Positions 32,138 to 41,653 of a DNA stretch of 64,000 nt are shown here, piece by piece. Within the stretch, counting starts at the first letter, position 1, and each line of letters starts with the position of its first letter. The notes below the pieces were generated by a model that searched no databases, had not been told where the DNA came from, and was given only the letters and a program-made list of their open reading frames with translations. The stretch lies in NCBI RefSeq assembly GCF_014267175.1, contig NZ_JACMTR010000002.1:4489501-4553500 (forward strand), written 5' to 3'. Position numbers and translations under genes: made by a program. The DNA comes from Pseudonocardia sp. C8. Lineage in GTDB: Bacteria > Actinomycetota > Actinomycetes > Mycobacteriales > Pseudonocardiaceae.

Positions 32138-33592
32138 TCACACCTCGAACCGGAACTGGTCCTCCAGTGTCTCGCGGCGCAGCAGGGTGCGGTCGGCCCC
32201 CTCGCGCACCGCGACGACCGCGGGCCGCGGCAGCCGGTTGTAACCGGATGCCATCGCGTAGCAGTACGCCCCGGTGGCCGCGACCGCCAGCAGGTCACCC
32301 GGCGCGAGGTCCGCCGGGAGCCAGCAGTCGCGCACCACGATGTCACCGGACTCGCAGTGCTTGCCGACCACCCGGGACAGCACCGGCCGGTCCCCGCCCG
32401 GCACCGAGTCCCGCTCGGAGGAACGGGACACCAGGCGCACGTCGTACTCGGCGTCGTACAGCGAGGTGCGGATGTTGTCGCTCATCCCGCCGTCGACGCT
32501 GACATAGCGCCGGGAGTGGCCGCCCAGCGGCACGTCCTTGATCGTCCCGACCTCGTAGACGGTGACGGTGCCCGGCCCGGCGATCGCCCGGCCCGGCTCG
32601 ACGGCGATCGCTGGTGCGTCCAGCCCTGAGGCGGCGCACTCGCGCTTGACGATGGCCCGCAGCTCCTCGGCCAGCGCGGGCATCGACAGCGGCGTGTCCC
32701 CGGAGCGGTACGCGATGCCGATGCCGCCGCCCAGGTCGAGGGTGCGCAGGCTGGTGAGGTGCTCCGCGCCGTGCTCGGCGTACAGGTCCGCGAGCACCTT
32801 GACGACGCGGCGGGCGGCGGCCTCGAAGCCCTCGGTCTCGAAGATCTGGCTGCCGATGTGGCTGTGCAGCCCGACGAGCTCCAGGTGCCGGGCGGCGAGC
32901 ACGCGGCGGGCCGCCTCCAGCGCCGCCGAGCCCTGCCCGCCGAAGGAGTCGCCGGCGATCGAGAACCCGAACTTCTGATCCTCGTGCGCGGTGGCGATGT
33001 ACTCGTGGGTGTGCGCCTCGACGCCGACGGTCAGCCGGATCAGCACCGGCGCCCGCACCCCGCGCTCGGCCGCGACGGCATCCAGCCGGGCGATCTCGTC
33101 GAAGCTGTCCAGCACGATCCCGCCGATCCCGGCGTCGACGGCGGCCGCCAGCTCGGCGACGGACTTGTTGTTGCCGTGCAACGCGATCCGCTCCGGCGGG
33201 AACTCCGCGCGCAGGGCGACCGCGAGCTCGCCCCCGGAGCAGACGTCCAGCGACAGGCCCTCCTGCGCGACCCAGCGGGCCACCTCGGTGCACAGGAACG
33301 CCTTGGCCGCGTAGTGCACGGCGGACGCGCCGAACGCGGCGGCGAACTCGGCGCAGCGGGACCGGAAGTCGTCCTCGTCGAGCACGAACAGCGGGGTGCC
33401 GTGGCGCTGGGCGAGATCGCGGACGTCGGCCCCGGCGACCCGCAGGGCACCGTCGGCGCCGCGGGCGGCGTTCCGCGGCCAGACGGCCGGGTCGAGCGCG
33501 TCCAGCTCGGCCGCCGACCCCGGGTGCGGCCCGGCCGACTCGTGCTCGGGGGTGATGCCGGCGTGCAGCGGTCCGGCGGGGTGGGCTCTCAT
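32138..33592 (-). CDS. lysA: Diaminopimelate decarboxylase
   Basis: Last step of lysine synthesis, PLP-dependent removal of the D-carboxyl of meso-diaminopimelate. 484 residues from the ATG at 33590-33592. The PLP Lys is K97 in [10 protein letters not shown]; the barrel shows [29 protein letters not shown] and the EPGRAI motif; the C-terminal active-site Cys is in [10 protein letters not shown]. The start lies four bases after the argS stop, so argS-lysA form one unit, a well-known actinobacterial pair. Confidence 0.96.
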   Translation of the reverse strand: MRAHPAGPLHAGITPEHESAGPHPGSAAELDALDPAVWPRNAARGADGALRVAGADVRDLAQRHGTPLFVLDEDDFRSRCAEFAAAFGASAVHYAAKAFLCTEVARWVAQEGLSLDVCSGGELAVALRAEFPPERIALHGNNKSVAELAAAVDAGIGGIVLDSFDEIARLDAVAAERGVRAPVLIRLTVGVEAHTHEYIATAHEDQKFGFSIAGDSFGGQGSAALEAARRVLAARHLELVGLHSHIGSQIFETEGFEAAARRVVKVLADLYAEHGAEHLTSLRTLDLGGGIGIAYRSGDTPLSMPALAEELRAIVKRECAASGLDAPAIAVEPGRAIAGPGTVTVYEVGTIKDVPLGGHSRRYVSVDGGMSDNIRTSLYDAEYDVRLVSRSSERDSVPGGDRPVLSRVVGKHCESGDIVVRDCWLPADLAPGDLLAVAATGAYCYAMASGYNRLPRPAVVAVREGADRTLLRRETLEDQFRFEV

Positions 33593-33596
33593 CTCG

Positions 33597-35246
33597 TCAC
33601 ATCCGTTCGGGTGCGCTGACGCCGAGCAGGCCCAGCCCGTTGGCGAGCACCCGGCGGGCGGCCACGCAGAGGGCGAGCCGCGCCCGGTGCAGGTCGGTGA
33701 CGTCCTCGTCACCCTGGGGCAGGACACGGCAGGTGTCGTAGAACTTGTGGTACGCGCCGGCGAGGGACTCCAGGTAGCGGGCGATCCGGTGCGGCTCGCG
33801 CAGCTCGGCCGCGGTCCGGACGACCTCCGGGAACTCGCCGAGCGTCCGGATCAGGTCGCCCTCCCGGTCGTGGGACAGCAGGCCGTAGCCGTCGCCCGGC
33901 TCGACGCCGAGGTCGGCGGCGTTGCGGGCCAGCGAGGCCAGCCGGGCGTGCGCGTACTGCACGTAGAACACCGGGTTCTCGTTGGTCCGGCTCGTCAGCA
34001 GGTCGAGGTCGATGTCCACCGAGGAGTCCACCGAGGACCGCACCAGGGAGTAGCGGGCGGCGTCGACCCCGACGGCGTCGACGAAGTCCTCCAGTGTGAC
34101 GATGGTGCCGGCCCGCTTGCTCATCCGGACCGGCTCGCCGCTGCGGACCAGGTTGACCATCTGCCCGATCAGGACCTCGACGACCGACGGGTCGTCACCG
34201 ATCGCGGCGGCGACCGCCTTCAGCCGCACCGTGTAGCCGTGGTGGTCGGCGCCGAGCATGTAGATGCAGCGGTCGAACCCGCGGGAACGCTTATCCCGCA
34301 GGTAGGCGATGTCACCAGCGATGTAGGCCGGGGTCCCGTCGCTCTTGATGACGACGCGGTCCTTGTCATCGCCCTGCTCCGTGGAACGCAGCCACCACGC
34401 GTCGTCCTTCTCGTAGAGGCTGCCGTTGTCCTTGAGCTGCTGGATCGACTCCTCGACCGCGCCCGACTCGTGCAGCGACAGCTCACTGAACCACACGTCG
34501 AAGTCGGTCCCGAACTCGTGCAGCGAGCGGCGCATCTCCTCCAGCATCAGCGCGACCCCCACCCGCCGGAACGCCTGGTGCCGCTCCGCCTCGGGCAGGT
34601 CCACGATGCCCGGCTCGGCCGCCACGACCTTCCCGGCGATCTCGCCGATGTAGGCGCCGCCGTAGCCGTTCTCCGGGGTGGGGAGGCCGGTGGCGGCGGC
34701 GATCAGCGACTCGGCGAACCGGTCGATCTGGGCGCCGGCGTCGTTGATGTAGTACTCGCGCGCCACGTCGGCGCCCCGGGCGGCCAGCACCCGGCCGAGC
34801 GCGTCGCCGACGGCGGCCCAGCGGGTGCCGCCCAGGTGGATCGGGCCGGTCGGGTTCGCGGAGACGAACTCCAGGTTCATCCGGGTACCCGCCAGCTCAC
34901 CGCCGGTGCCGTAGGCGGCGCCCGTCGCGAGGATCTCGCCGACGATCGCCCCCTGCGCGTCCGCGGCCAGCCGCAGGTTGATGAAGCCCGGCCCGGCGAT
35001 CTCGGCGCTCGCGATCCCGTCGCGGCCCGCCAGCTCCTCGGCCAGCCAGGATGCGAGGTCGCGCGGGTTCACCCCGGCCTTCTTGGCGGTGCGCAGGGCG
35101 ACGTTGGTGGCGTAGTCGCCGTGCTCCGGGTTGCGGGGGCGCTCGACGCCGGCGTCGGTGGGCAGGGCGGAGACGTCCAGGCCGCGTCGGGTCAGCACGT
35201 CCCGCGCGACGTCACGGACCAGATCGGCGAGCACGTCGGGATTCAC
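33597..35246 (-). CDS. argS: Arginyl-tRNA synthetase
   Basis: Class I synthetase, 549 residues. The HIGH-type motif appears as [18 protein letters not shown], and the KMSKS-type loop as [17 protein letters not shown]; the C-terminal anticodon domain ends [13 protein letters not shown] and [23 protein letters not shown] start at 35244-35246 ([10 protein letters not shown]). The -10 box TAGAAT is seven bases upstream and there is no ribosome site, so the transcript is probably leaderless. A tRNA-Arg gene lies 2.4 kb away, which need not be meaningful. Confidence 0.97.
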   Translation of the reverse strand: MNPDVLADLVRDVARDVLTRRGLDVSALPTDAGVERPRNPEHGDYATNVALRTAKKAGVNPRDLASWLAEELAGRDGIASAEIAGPGFINLRLAADAQGAIVGEILATGAAYGTGGELAGTRMNLEFVSANPTGPIHLGGTRWAAVGDALGRVLAARGADVAREYYINDAGAQIDRFAESLIAAATGLPTPENGYGGAYIGEIAGKVVAAEPGIVDLPEAERHQAFRRVGVALMLEEMRRSLHEFGTDFDVWFSELSLHESGAVEESIQQLKDNGSLYEKDDAWWLRSTEQGDDKDRVVIKSDGTPAYIAGDIAYLRDKRSRGFDRCIYMLGADHHGYTVRLKAVAAAIGDDPSVVEVLIGQMVNLVRSGEPVRMSKRAGTIVTLEDFVDAVGVDAARYSLVRSSVDSSVDIDLDLLTSRTNENPVFYVQYAHARLASLARNAADLGVEPGDGYGLLSHDREGDLIRTLGEFPEVVRTAAELREPHRIARYLESLAGAYHKFYDTCRVLPQGDEDVTDLHRARLALCVAARRVLANGLGLLGVSAPERM

Positions 35247-35253
35247 CGTCAGG

Positions 35254-35259
35254 ATTCTA
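35254..35259 (-). promoter_or_regulatory. argS -10 box, leaderless start
   Basis: TAGAAT on the minus strand is a near-perfect -10 hexamer, seven bases before the argS GTG. The -35 region 17 bases further up (TGAAGG) is weak. The clearest leaderless promoter candidate in the window. Confidence 0.6.
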
Positions 35260-35409
35260 GGAGGTGACCGCGGGCACCTTCATGCAGGTCTCGGCCGTGG
35301 CCCGCGCGTGCGGGGCGCGTAGCGTCGGCCGCTCCCCCGCCGGTCGACGCGCCGGCCCCGATCCCCCGGTCGCCGCGCGAGCCCTCGCGCTCGACCGTCC
35401 GGAGGTTCC

Positions 35410-37578
35410 ATGGTCGACCGCCGACCCCGGACGCCCGACGGCGGCGCCCCGGGACGCCCCGCGAGCCGCGGGTCCGAACCGTCCCGGGGGCCACGCGCCC
35501 GGCTGGTCGCCGCCCTCGACCGCCCGCTGGTGGCCGCGGGCGGGTGCGGGATCCTCGCGCTGCTGCTGGGAGCGGCGTTCGTGGCCGTGTCGCTGGCGTA
35601 CAACGAGGGCAACCTCGTACCCCCGCTGGACGACGTCTACATCCACCTCCAGTACGGCCGCCAGTTCGGCCTGGGCGAGCCGCTGCGCTACCAGCCGGGC
35701 GAGCCCGTGACGACGGGCGCGTCGAGCCTGCTCTACGTGACGCTGCTGGGCGCGGCGTCCGCGCTCGGGCTCCACGGGCAGGGACTGCTGGCGTTCGCGG
35801 TCGGGTCCGGCCTGGTGGCCGTGGCGGTCACCGCCGCGTGCACCGTCGTCGCCGGGTACCGGCTCGGCGGCCGGGCCGCGGGCCTCTGGGCGGGGGTGCT
35901 GACGGCGTCGTCCGGCCCGCTGCTGTGGGGCGCGGCGAGCGGCATGGAGGTGGGGCTGCTCGCCGCGCTGCTCACCGGCACCCTGGCCTGCTACCTGCGG
36001 GAACGGCCCCGGTTCGGCGGGACACCGGTGCTGGCCGCGCTGCTCGCCCTGACCCGCCCCGAGGGTTTCCTGGTCGCCGCGGCGCTGGTCGCGGCGATGC
36101 TGTGGGCGGCGTGGCGGTCCGGGCGGCTGCGGTCGTGGCGGACCCCGCTGCTGGCGCTGCCGCTCGTCGTCTTCGCGGGGCAGCTGCTGCTGTACCGGCT
36201 GCTGACCGGCACGGCGCAGGCGAACGGCGTCGTCGCGAAGTCCTGGCTGCACGCCGGGCTGCTGCGCCAGCCCACCGAGATCGCCGACCACACGCTGCAC
36301 AACCTGCAGGCCATGGTCGCGGCGCTGGCCGGCCTGTCCGGGCAGGACGTGCTGCCGCCGCTGACGCTGGCGGTCGCCGTCGTCGGGCTGGGCGTGCTGG
36401 CCGCCCGCCGGGAGCGGACCCTCGCGGTCGCGGTCACCCTCGGCCTGTCGCTGGTGCTGCTCAGCGTCGCGACGCTCACCACCGCGCGGTGGCAGGACCT
36501 GCGCTACCTGCAACCGTTCCTGCCGCTGGTCGTGCTGCTCGCGGTGCTCGGCACGGGCGCGGTCGGGCACCGACCGGCCCGGCACGGCATCCTCGCGGTG
36601 GGGCTGCTGTTCACCGTGATCGTGACGCCGACCTGGGCGCTGCGGCTGGGCCAGCAGGCGTCCGCGATGCGCGAGGGGCCGGTGAGCGTCGGGCAGTGGA
36701 TCGCCGGGAACGTGCCGCCCGGTGACGTCGTAGCGATCAACGACGCCGGCGCGGCCGCCTGGTTCGGCGGGCGCCGCACCGTCGACCTCGTCGGGCTGAC
36801 GACGAACGGCATGGCCGCACCGGCGCTCAACGGTCCCGGCACGCTCTACGAGGCGCTGCGCCGGCTGCCCGAGCGCGAACGCCCGCAGTGGTTCGCGATC
36901 TTCGACGACTGGGGCGGGATCCCAGTCGCCGACCTCGGACGGGCCGCGCTGCTCGGCGACGAGCCCGTCATCACGTTCCGGCTCGCCGGGCCGGCCCGCC
37001 CGATCTCCCCGGCCGCGCCGCAGACCTGCCAGATCGACCGCAGCTGCGACCGGGTCAGCGTGTGGCGGGCGGACTGGAGCCTGGACGGCTCGGCCGACCT
37101 GCCCGACCGCGGGGTCCCGGGCCGGATCGTCGACCACCTCAACGTCGGCGACATGACCGACGAGGCCGTGCACGGCTGGGCGCCCGGCCCGCCGGTACTG
37201 GGCCTGCAGCCGGCCGGCGTGCTGGACCGGACCGTCGTCGACGGGCGGGTGGTCGCCGACTCCGGCCGGCACGTCGTCGGCGGGGAGATGTTCACCCTGC
37301 GCGGGCTCACCCCCGGCCGTCCGGTGACGCTCACCGGACGGATCGGGGCCGCCACGCCCCTGGCGGGCGACCGCACCCGGGTGGTCGCCGTCGACGCCGG
37401 CGGGGTGCGGGCCGGGACCTGGACCCTGCCCGAGGGGATGCCGTGGGAGCAGGCGTCGTTCACGATCCCGGGCGAGCTGGTCACCGGCCCGGATCTCACC
37501 GTGACGACGAGGGCCGAGCACCCGTTCCTCGCGCCGTACCCGGACTACCGGTCCTACGGCTGGTGGGTGAGCCAGTGA
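35410..37578 (+). CDS. Polytopic membrane protein, GT-C glycosyltransferase-like
   Basis: Likely polyprenyl-phosphate-sugar-dependent glycosyltransferase, 722 residues. About ten transmembrane helices fill residues 40-410; the first extracellular loop has the acidic pair LDDVYIHLQYGRQFGLGEPL, the place where GT-C enzymes carry their catalytic Asp, and PVTTGASSLLYVTLLG follows. Residues 425-722 form a soluble, extracytoplasmic part with no family I recognise. ATG at 35410 with GGAGG six bases upstream. Divergent from argS. Substrate and acceptor unknown; cell-envelope polysaccharide or lipoglycan is a reasonable but unproven guess. Confidence 0.7.
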   Translation: MVDRRPRTPDGGAPGRPASRGSEPSRGPRARLVAALDRPLVAAGGCGILALLLGAAFVAVSLAYNEGNLVPPLDDVYIHLQYGRQFGLGEPLRYQPGEPVTTGASSLLYVTLLGAASALGLHGQGLLAFAVGSGLVAVAVTAACTVVAGYRLGGRAAGLWAGVLTASSGPLLWGAASGMEVGLLAALLTGTLACYLRERPRFGGTPVLAALLALTRPEGFLVAAALVAAMLWAAWRSGRLRSWRTPLLALPLVVFAGQLLLYRLLTGTAQANGVVAKSWLHAGLLRQPTEIADHTLHNLQAMVAALAGLSGQDVLPPLTLAVAVVGLGVLAARRERTLAVAVTLGLSLVLLSVATLTTARWQDLRYLQPFLPLVVLLAVLGTGAVGHRPARHGILAVGLLFTVIVTPTWALRLGQQASAMREGPVSVGQWIAGNVPPGDVVAINDAGAAAWFGGRRTVDLVGLTTNGMAAPALNGPGTLYEALRRLPERERPQWFAIFDDWGGIPVADLGRAALLGDEPVITFRLAGPARPISPAAPQTCQIDRSCDRVSVWRADWSLDGSADLPDRGVPGRIVDHLNVGDMTDEAVHGWAPGPPVLGLQPAGVLDRTVVDGRVVADSGRHVVGGEMFTLRGLTPGRPVTLTGRIGAATPLAGDRTRVVAVDAGGVRAGTWTLPEGMPWEQASFTIPGELVTGPDLTVTTRAEHPFLAPYPDYRSYGWWVSQ

Positions 37579-37640
37579 TCCGGCGGTGACCCCCGCGCGG
37601 GGCCGAGCGGAGCGGTGCGCTACGGTTCTCCCATCGCACG

Positions 37641-37712
37641 GCCCCCGTAGCTCAGGGGATAGAGCACCGCCCTCCGGAGGCGGGAGCGCAGGTTCGAATC
37701 CTGCCGGGGGCA
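37641..37712 (+). tRNA. tRNA-Arg(CCG)
   Basis: Full cloverleaf: acceptor GCCCCCG with CGGGGGC, D arm GCTC/GAGC, anticodon stem CCGCC/GGCGG with loop CTCCGGA (anticodon CCG, reading CGG), variable GAGC, T arm GCAGG/CCTGC with loop TTCGAAT, discriminator A. CCA is not encoded. 72 bases. Confidence 0.97.
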
Positions 37713-37732
37713 CCCACTGCCTCATCAGCCGA

Positions 37733-37771
37733 ATCGGCCTCTCACCATCCGCAGCACGGTGAGGGGCCGAT
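37733..37771 (+). terminator. Terminator hairpin after tRNA-Arg
   Basis: ATCGGCCTCTCACC (37733-37746) and GGTGAGGGGCCGAT (37758-37771) pair over 14 bases with one G-T pair, then CCTGTTCTG. It lies 20 bases after the tRNA. Confidence 0.7.
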
Positions 37772-38306
37772 CCTGTTCTGCACGGCAGCGCCCGGCCTCG
37801 CCCGGGCGTTCGACCGGTTCGAGTCCGACACCGAGCACGACGACGACTTCCTCGCCGACTCCATGCCTCCCGCCGAGCCGACGTCGAGTGAGCGTCGTCG
37901 ACACCGACGTGGCCACCGCGATCGCCGACGCGGCCGGCCGGTCGAACCGGTGCAGCACCCGCACTCGCGACGCCATGATCACCCGCTGTGGAGTGCAGCG
38001 CTCGCCTCGCGAACGCTGCACTCCACAACGGTCGATCATCGGGTCGTGCGGGACCGGTCAGCGCGCCCGGAGCGCTCGTGCCAGGCGATGAACCCGGCGG
38101 CCCGAGCCTCGTCCGAGCCCATGAAGGAGGCGACCGGCCTCGACACCGACGTCGCGCCGGCCGTTCTCAAGGACCACATGCCCGTCCACGGTCCGGCCGT
38201 CCGTTCCGGTCGCTACGTCGACAACCCTGGGGATCTCCAACAGGAACATGGTCGACCGGCGCCATGCGGCGGATACGCTCGCCGCCCCCGGCGAGAGGAG
38301 CCCGAC
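37772..38306. other. Gene-poor stretch after tRNA-Arg
   Basis: About 535 bases with several short overlapping frames, none gene-like. The only structure I can support is hairpin repeat copy 2. The tRNA 3' end is not repeated downstream as far as 41.6 kb, so no attachment site is evident. Confidence 0.5.
37977..38037. repeat. Dispersed hairpin repeat, copy 2
   Basis: Same element as at 18367: arms 37977-38000 and 38014-38037 with a 13-base loop. The left arm differs from copy 1 at one base, the loop at two. Arms pair with three imperfect positions. Both copies are intergenic. Confidence 0.8.
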
Positions 38307-38672
38307 ATGCGGACGCCGATCCGAGCTGCCGCTCTCTCCATCACCGTCCTCGGGCTCACGCTGGCCGGCGCCACTGCCGCGGTGGCCGCCCCGGTCGACG
38401 GCGTGGGGCCGTGTTCGGCCGAGTGCACTGTCGGCGGCCTCGGCCAGGGCGGGACGAGTTCGGACGGCGCCGCGCAAGGTTCGTTCCGCGCCGGGCCGGG
38501 CCGGATCCCTGAGGTGAACGCCACGGCTGCCGGAACCGAGGAGTCGGGACGCCTCGAACTCAGTGGCGCGATCGAGGGGACGCTCAGCGGGACGTTCCAC
38601 CGCGGCGGTGGTTTCCGCGGCCACACCACCGGCTCGGAGTTCGGGGAGTGCAGCGGGCAGTGCGCGCCGTGA
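38307..38672 (+). CDS. Small secreted protein with two CxxxC motifs
   Basis: Unknown function, 121 residues. Signal peptide MRTPIRAAALSITVLG followed by a hydrophobic core and AVAAP cleavage site near residue 28. The mature chain starts with GPCSAECTVGG and ends with GECSGQCAP, two CxxxC pairs at opposite ends that could form disulfides outside the cell; between them it is Gly, Ser and Thr-rich with EESGRLELSGAIEGTLSGTF suggesting beta structure. ATG at 38307 with GAGAGGAG upstream. It stands alone, 635 bases after the tRNA gene's terminator region. Confidence 0.65.
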   Translation: MRTPIRAAALSITVLGLTLAGATAAVAAPVDGVGPCSAECTVGGLGQGGTSSDGAAQGSFRAGPGRIPEVNATAAGTEESGRLELSGAIEGTLSGTFHRGGGFRGHTTGSEFGECSGQCAP

Positions 38673-38786
38673 GCTGAGCGGCGCGCACGATCGTCCTGCT
38701 TGGACCGTGCGCCGGGCAGCGGGCACTCGCGAGGACCGGCCGTATCTCCCGCGCGCCTGCGGCCCCGACACCGCACCATTGGCGAA

Positions 38787-39407
38787 ATGGCCACTCCTCC
38801 CGGCACCGTCCTGCGACCGATGACTCCCGACGACGTGCCGCGCGCCTCGCAGCTCCTCGCCGATGCGTTCGCGGACTACGCGTGGACCCGGTGGACCGTC
38901 GCCGCGGACGACCACGCCCACCGGCTGCGGGAGCTGTACTCCACGTTCCTGACGGCGGTCGCCCTGCCGTACGGCGTGGTCGACGGCGCCGACACCCTCG
39001 ACGCAGGCCTCGGCGCGGTCGCCGTGTGGACGCGCGCGGGTGCTGTGCCCGACACGGTGCGGGAACGCGTCGGCGCGGTGGCCGTGGAGCTCACCGGCGA
39101 TCGGGCCGCCGCGGCAGAGGCGGCCGACACCGCCTTGGCCCCGAAACGCCCCGCGATCCCGCACGTATCGCTCGATGCCCTGGGGGTGGACCCGCGCCTG
39201 CAGGGTCGCGGTCTCGGGAGCGCGCTCCTGCGCGCCGGCCTGCGGGCCGTCGACCGTGCAGGTCTGCCGGCGTATCTGGAGACGAGCGAACCAGGCAACG
39301 TGCGCCTGTACGAGCGACACGGCTTCGTCGTCACGGGTGTCGTCGATCTGGAGGGCGGCGGCCCGCGCACGTGGTCGATGCTGCGGGCGCCGGCATCCGT
39401 CTCGTGA
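38787..39407 (+). CDS. GNAT-family N-acetyltransferase
   Basis: Acetyl-CoA-dependent acyltransferase, 206 residues, substrate unknown. The GNAT motifs are visible: LRPMTPDDVPRASQLLADAF at the start, ISH-type strand VSLDALGVDPRLQGRGLGSALLRAGL (the Q/RxxGxG/A acetyl-CoA loop) and YLETSEPGNVRLYERHGFVV. ATG at 38787; a longer reading begins at 38700 but lacks family sequence. No neighbouring gene hints at a target. Confidence 0.85.
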   Translation: MATPPGTVLRPMTPDDVPRASQLLADAFADYAWTRWTVAADDHAHRLRELYSTFLTAVALPYGVVDGADTLDAGLGAVAVWTRAGAVPDTVRERVGAVAVELTGDRAAAAEAADTALAPKRPAIPHVSLDALGVDPRLQGRGLGSALLRAGLRAVDRAGLPAYLETSEPGNVRLYERHGFVVTGVVDLEGGGPRTWSMLRAPASVS

Positions 39408-39501
39408 TCGAGGTGTGTTAGCCGCCGCGGCCGAAGGGCGGCGATCGCAGCCCGTGCCGCGACGTTCCGTCCCGAGCCCATGGGAAGCCGGCCGCGGGCA
39501 T

Positions 39502-39597
39502 GCGGGTACGCGGGTACGCGGGTACGCGGGTACGCGGGTACGCGGGTACGCGGGTACGCGGGTACGCGGGTACGCGGGTACGCGGGTACGCGGGTAC
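39502..39597. repeat. Twelve perfect copies of the 8-mer GCGGGTAC
   Basis: Uninterrupted tandem 8-base units from 39502 to 39597, with a partial unit on each side. Since eight is not a multiple of three, every frame gives an eight-residue peptide repeat, but no real gene runs through it. It lies between the GNAT gene and the truncated HNH gene. Confidence 0.95.
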
Positions 39598-39645
39598 GCG
39601 GGCAATCGCACCGCGACCGAGGTTCGTGCCCTGATCGCCGGCGAG

Positions 39646-40262
39646 TCAGGCCGCGGTGGCGGGGCGGGGTTGGCGGCGTGGTTGTTGCAGCGGGTCGATC
39701 CAGCGGGGTGGGACGAACTCGGGGAGCCCGTCGCGGATCCGGACGATCCATCCGGGGTGGTGCAGTAGCCGGTGGTGCAGCTTGCACACCATGACCGTGT
39801 TCGACAGTGCGGTCGGTCCGTCGATCTCCCACGGGACGATGTGGTGGACCTCGCACCAGGACGGGGGCCGGTCACAGCCGGGGTGGGCGCAGCCGCGGTC
39901 GCGGGCGGTGATCGCGCGGCGCAGCCCGTCCGGGATGGTGCGTGTGGCCCGGCCGATGTCGAGGGGTTGGCCGGCGCCGTTCATCACGATCGGGACGACG
40001 GCGGCGTCGCAGGCCAGCATCCGCAGGCTCTCCGGGGTGAGCCGGCCGCCGAAGTCCAGCAGCGCGCCCGTCGCCCGGCGCTGCAGGTCCTCCAGCCCGA
40101 TCAGCACGTTCAGCATCGGCCGCCGCCCACCGGTCTCGGGCAGCTCCCCGCGCTCGAGGACCTGCGCGCACAGCTCGGACAACGCGTCGGCCTGGCGTTC
40201 CTCGGGGCGGCGCTCGTCGAGGTGGTCCCGCGGCGCGGCGCAGCGGATACTCCTGGCCGATT
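39646..40262 (-). pseudogene. DUF222/13E12-type HNH endonuclease, N-terminally truncated
   Basis: Remnant of the DUF222-HNH (13E12 repeat) family, common in actinobacteria. About 205 residues remain of a usual 400 or more. The C-terminal HNH nuclease is complete: ARDRGCAHPGCDRPP, WCEVHHIVPWEIDGP, LSNTVMVCKLHHRLLHHPGW. The DUF222 part keeps only its end (LNVLIGLEDLQRRATGALLDFGG and RMLACDAAVVPIV). The open frame runs on to 40317 but the sequence beyond about 40262 is not family-like and overlaps the next gene's start. Replacement of the 5' part by deletion is the simplest reading. Confidence 0.75.
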
Positions 40263-40301
40263 CGGTCGTCCGTCGCAGCCCGCGGTTCCGGAGGAGGGCA
40301 C

Positions 40302-40988
40302 ATGGCTCCTTCAGCACACGGTCAGATCACGGTCCCCGTGGTGGGAGCCGAGCGGCTGTGCCGAGTCCTCGTGGCCGTCTCCGTCGTCGGCGGCCCGCTC
40401 GGCTACCTCGCCGGGTCGGCGCTGCACCCTCCCGTCCAGGAGATCGGAGCCGGGCAGCTGACGATCTCGGCGAACGCCGGCGCCGACCCGGTCGTCAACA
40501 ACGCACACCTGGTCGCGTACGTCGTCGCCTGTTTCCTCCTCCCGATCGGAGCGGCCGGCCTCGGCCACCTCGCCTTCCGCCGGAGCCCGTGGCTCGCCAC
40601 GGTCGGTGGCATCCTCGGGGTGGTCGGCTGGCTCCCGTTTGCCGCCCTGACCGCGCTGGACGATCTCGCGCGGACCATGGCGCTGCTCCCGGACGATGGC
40701 CGGTACGCCGACCTCTACTCGCGGTTCGAGACCGGGCCGGTCATGACGTTGTTCCTGCTCGTCTACGTGATCGGTCATCTGGTCGCGTACGTCCTGCTCG
40801 GAGTGGCTCTCGACCGGGCACGCGCCGTCCCCCGGTGGTCGGCCTGGTGCTTGGTCGTCAGCAGTCCGGTGACGATGGCGGGTTTCGTCCTGCCGGGTCG
40901 CCCGGTCTCCACAGTGGGCATCGCCGGTCTCGCCCTGCTCTTCGTCGGCAGCCTCCCCGCGGCCCGGGCGATCCTCCGGCGCCCCTGA
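40302..40988 (+). CDS. Six-helix membrane protein of unknown function
   Basis: 228 residues with about six transmembrane helices: CRVLVAVSVVGGPLGYLAG, VAYVVACFLLPIGAAGLGHLA, LATVGGILGVVGWLPFAAL, MTLFLLVYVIGHLVAYVLLGVAL, and two more at the end. The layout resembles DUF4386-like proteins, though I cannot confirm the family. ATG at 40302 has GGAGGAGG upstream, an excellent ribosome site. Its start region abuts the broken HNH gene, so it may mark one end of the deletion there. Confidence 0.7.
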   Translation: MAPSAHGQITVPVVGAERLCRVLVAVSVVGGPLGYLAGSALHPPVQEIGAGQLTISANAGADPVVNNAHLVAYVVACFLLPIGAAGLGHLAFRRSPWLATVGGILGVVGWLPFAALTALDDLARTMALLPDDGRYADLYSRFETGPVMTLFLLVYVIGHLVAYVLLGVALDRARAVPRWSAWCLVVSSPVTMAGFVLPGRPVSTVGIAGLALLFVGSLPAARAILRRP

Positions 40989-41039
40989 CCGACGGGAGCG
41001 ATCGCCGGCGTCGATCCGCAATCGCTGCCGCCCGCGGCT

Positions 41040-41555
41040 TCAGCAGTCGAACACCGACCAGCAGAGGTCGTTGCGCAGCCTCTGGTCGTCGAGCACGAGC
41101 TCCCGGATCGCGTCCGGGAGCTGGTCGCGCTGCCACCGGCACTCCCGCCGCCCGGCGACCTCCCCGAGCCCCTCCGGGGCGGCCGCCCGGACCGCCTTGA
41201 TCGCGTAGGCGGCCGCGCCGAGCTCGTGTGCGGCGACGTGTGCCACGCAGCCGGCCTGCCCGGCGGCGTACGCGGCGTACCGCGGCGCCCCACGCAGCTC
41301 CCTGGCCGCGCCCATCGCGTGGCCGCCGGCGGCGCGGGCCTGCATCATCCTGACCTCGCCACGCACCCAAGCGCGGGCGTGCTCGATCGCCTCACGTGGG
41401 CGCCGGTCCTCGGGACGGGCGGCCTCGAAGAGCCCGCGCACGTGCTCGGCACAGGTGGCGGCCCACAGCGCGAGCAGATGGTGGTCGGGGTCCGTGAGGG
41501 TCCCGCCGCGGCGGATCGTGACGAATCGGGGGTCCCGCACTTCGGGAAGGATCAC
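41040..41555 (-). CDS. Imm-5-like putative immunity protein (orphan)
   Basis: 171 residues, helical and Ala-rich, with the LFEAARPEDRRPREAIEHAR, ARAWVRGEVRMMQARAA and AHVAAHELGAAAYAIKA stretches typical of proteins annotated as putative immunity protein (Imm-5 group of polymorphic toxin systems). It ends in CWSVFDC. In toxin systems the immunity gene follows its toxin; none is seen on either side here, and many family members are solitary, so an antitoxin role is not shown. Convergent with the membrane protein gene and divergent from the phosphotransferase gene. Confidence 0.65.
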   Translation of the reverse strand: MILPEVRDPRFVTIRRGGTLTDPDHHLLALWAATCAEHVRGLFEAARPEDRRPREAIEHARAWVRGEVRMMQARAAGGHAMGAARELRGAPRYAAYAAGQAGCVAHVAAHELGAAAYAIKAVRAAAPEGLGEVAGRRECRWQRDQLPDAIRELVLDDQRLRNDLCWSVFDC

Positions 41556-41653
41556 AGCGGCTTTCCCACTCTCACCTTATACACGATTCACGACTCCCAT
41601 GAGGATTCTTTTCACGTTCCATAATCGGCCGTCGCAAGACCCGGGCGGACGGC

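Noticed and set aside
37725..38306. Short overlapping frames after the tRNA as genes
   Set aside because: They run through the hairpin repeat and terminator, lack ribosome sites and have no recognisable protein features.
39480..39794. Peptide repeat protein encoded by the 8-mer array
   Set aside because: All six frames are open only because the unit is periodic; no start with a ribosome site and no sensible protein around it.
41556..41653. Rifamycin-associated element upstream of rph
   Set aside because: The expected G/C palindrome was looked for and not seen; only an A/T-rich pocket is present.
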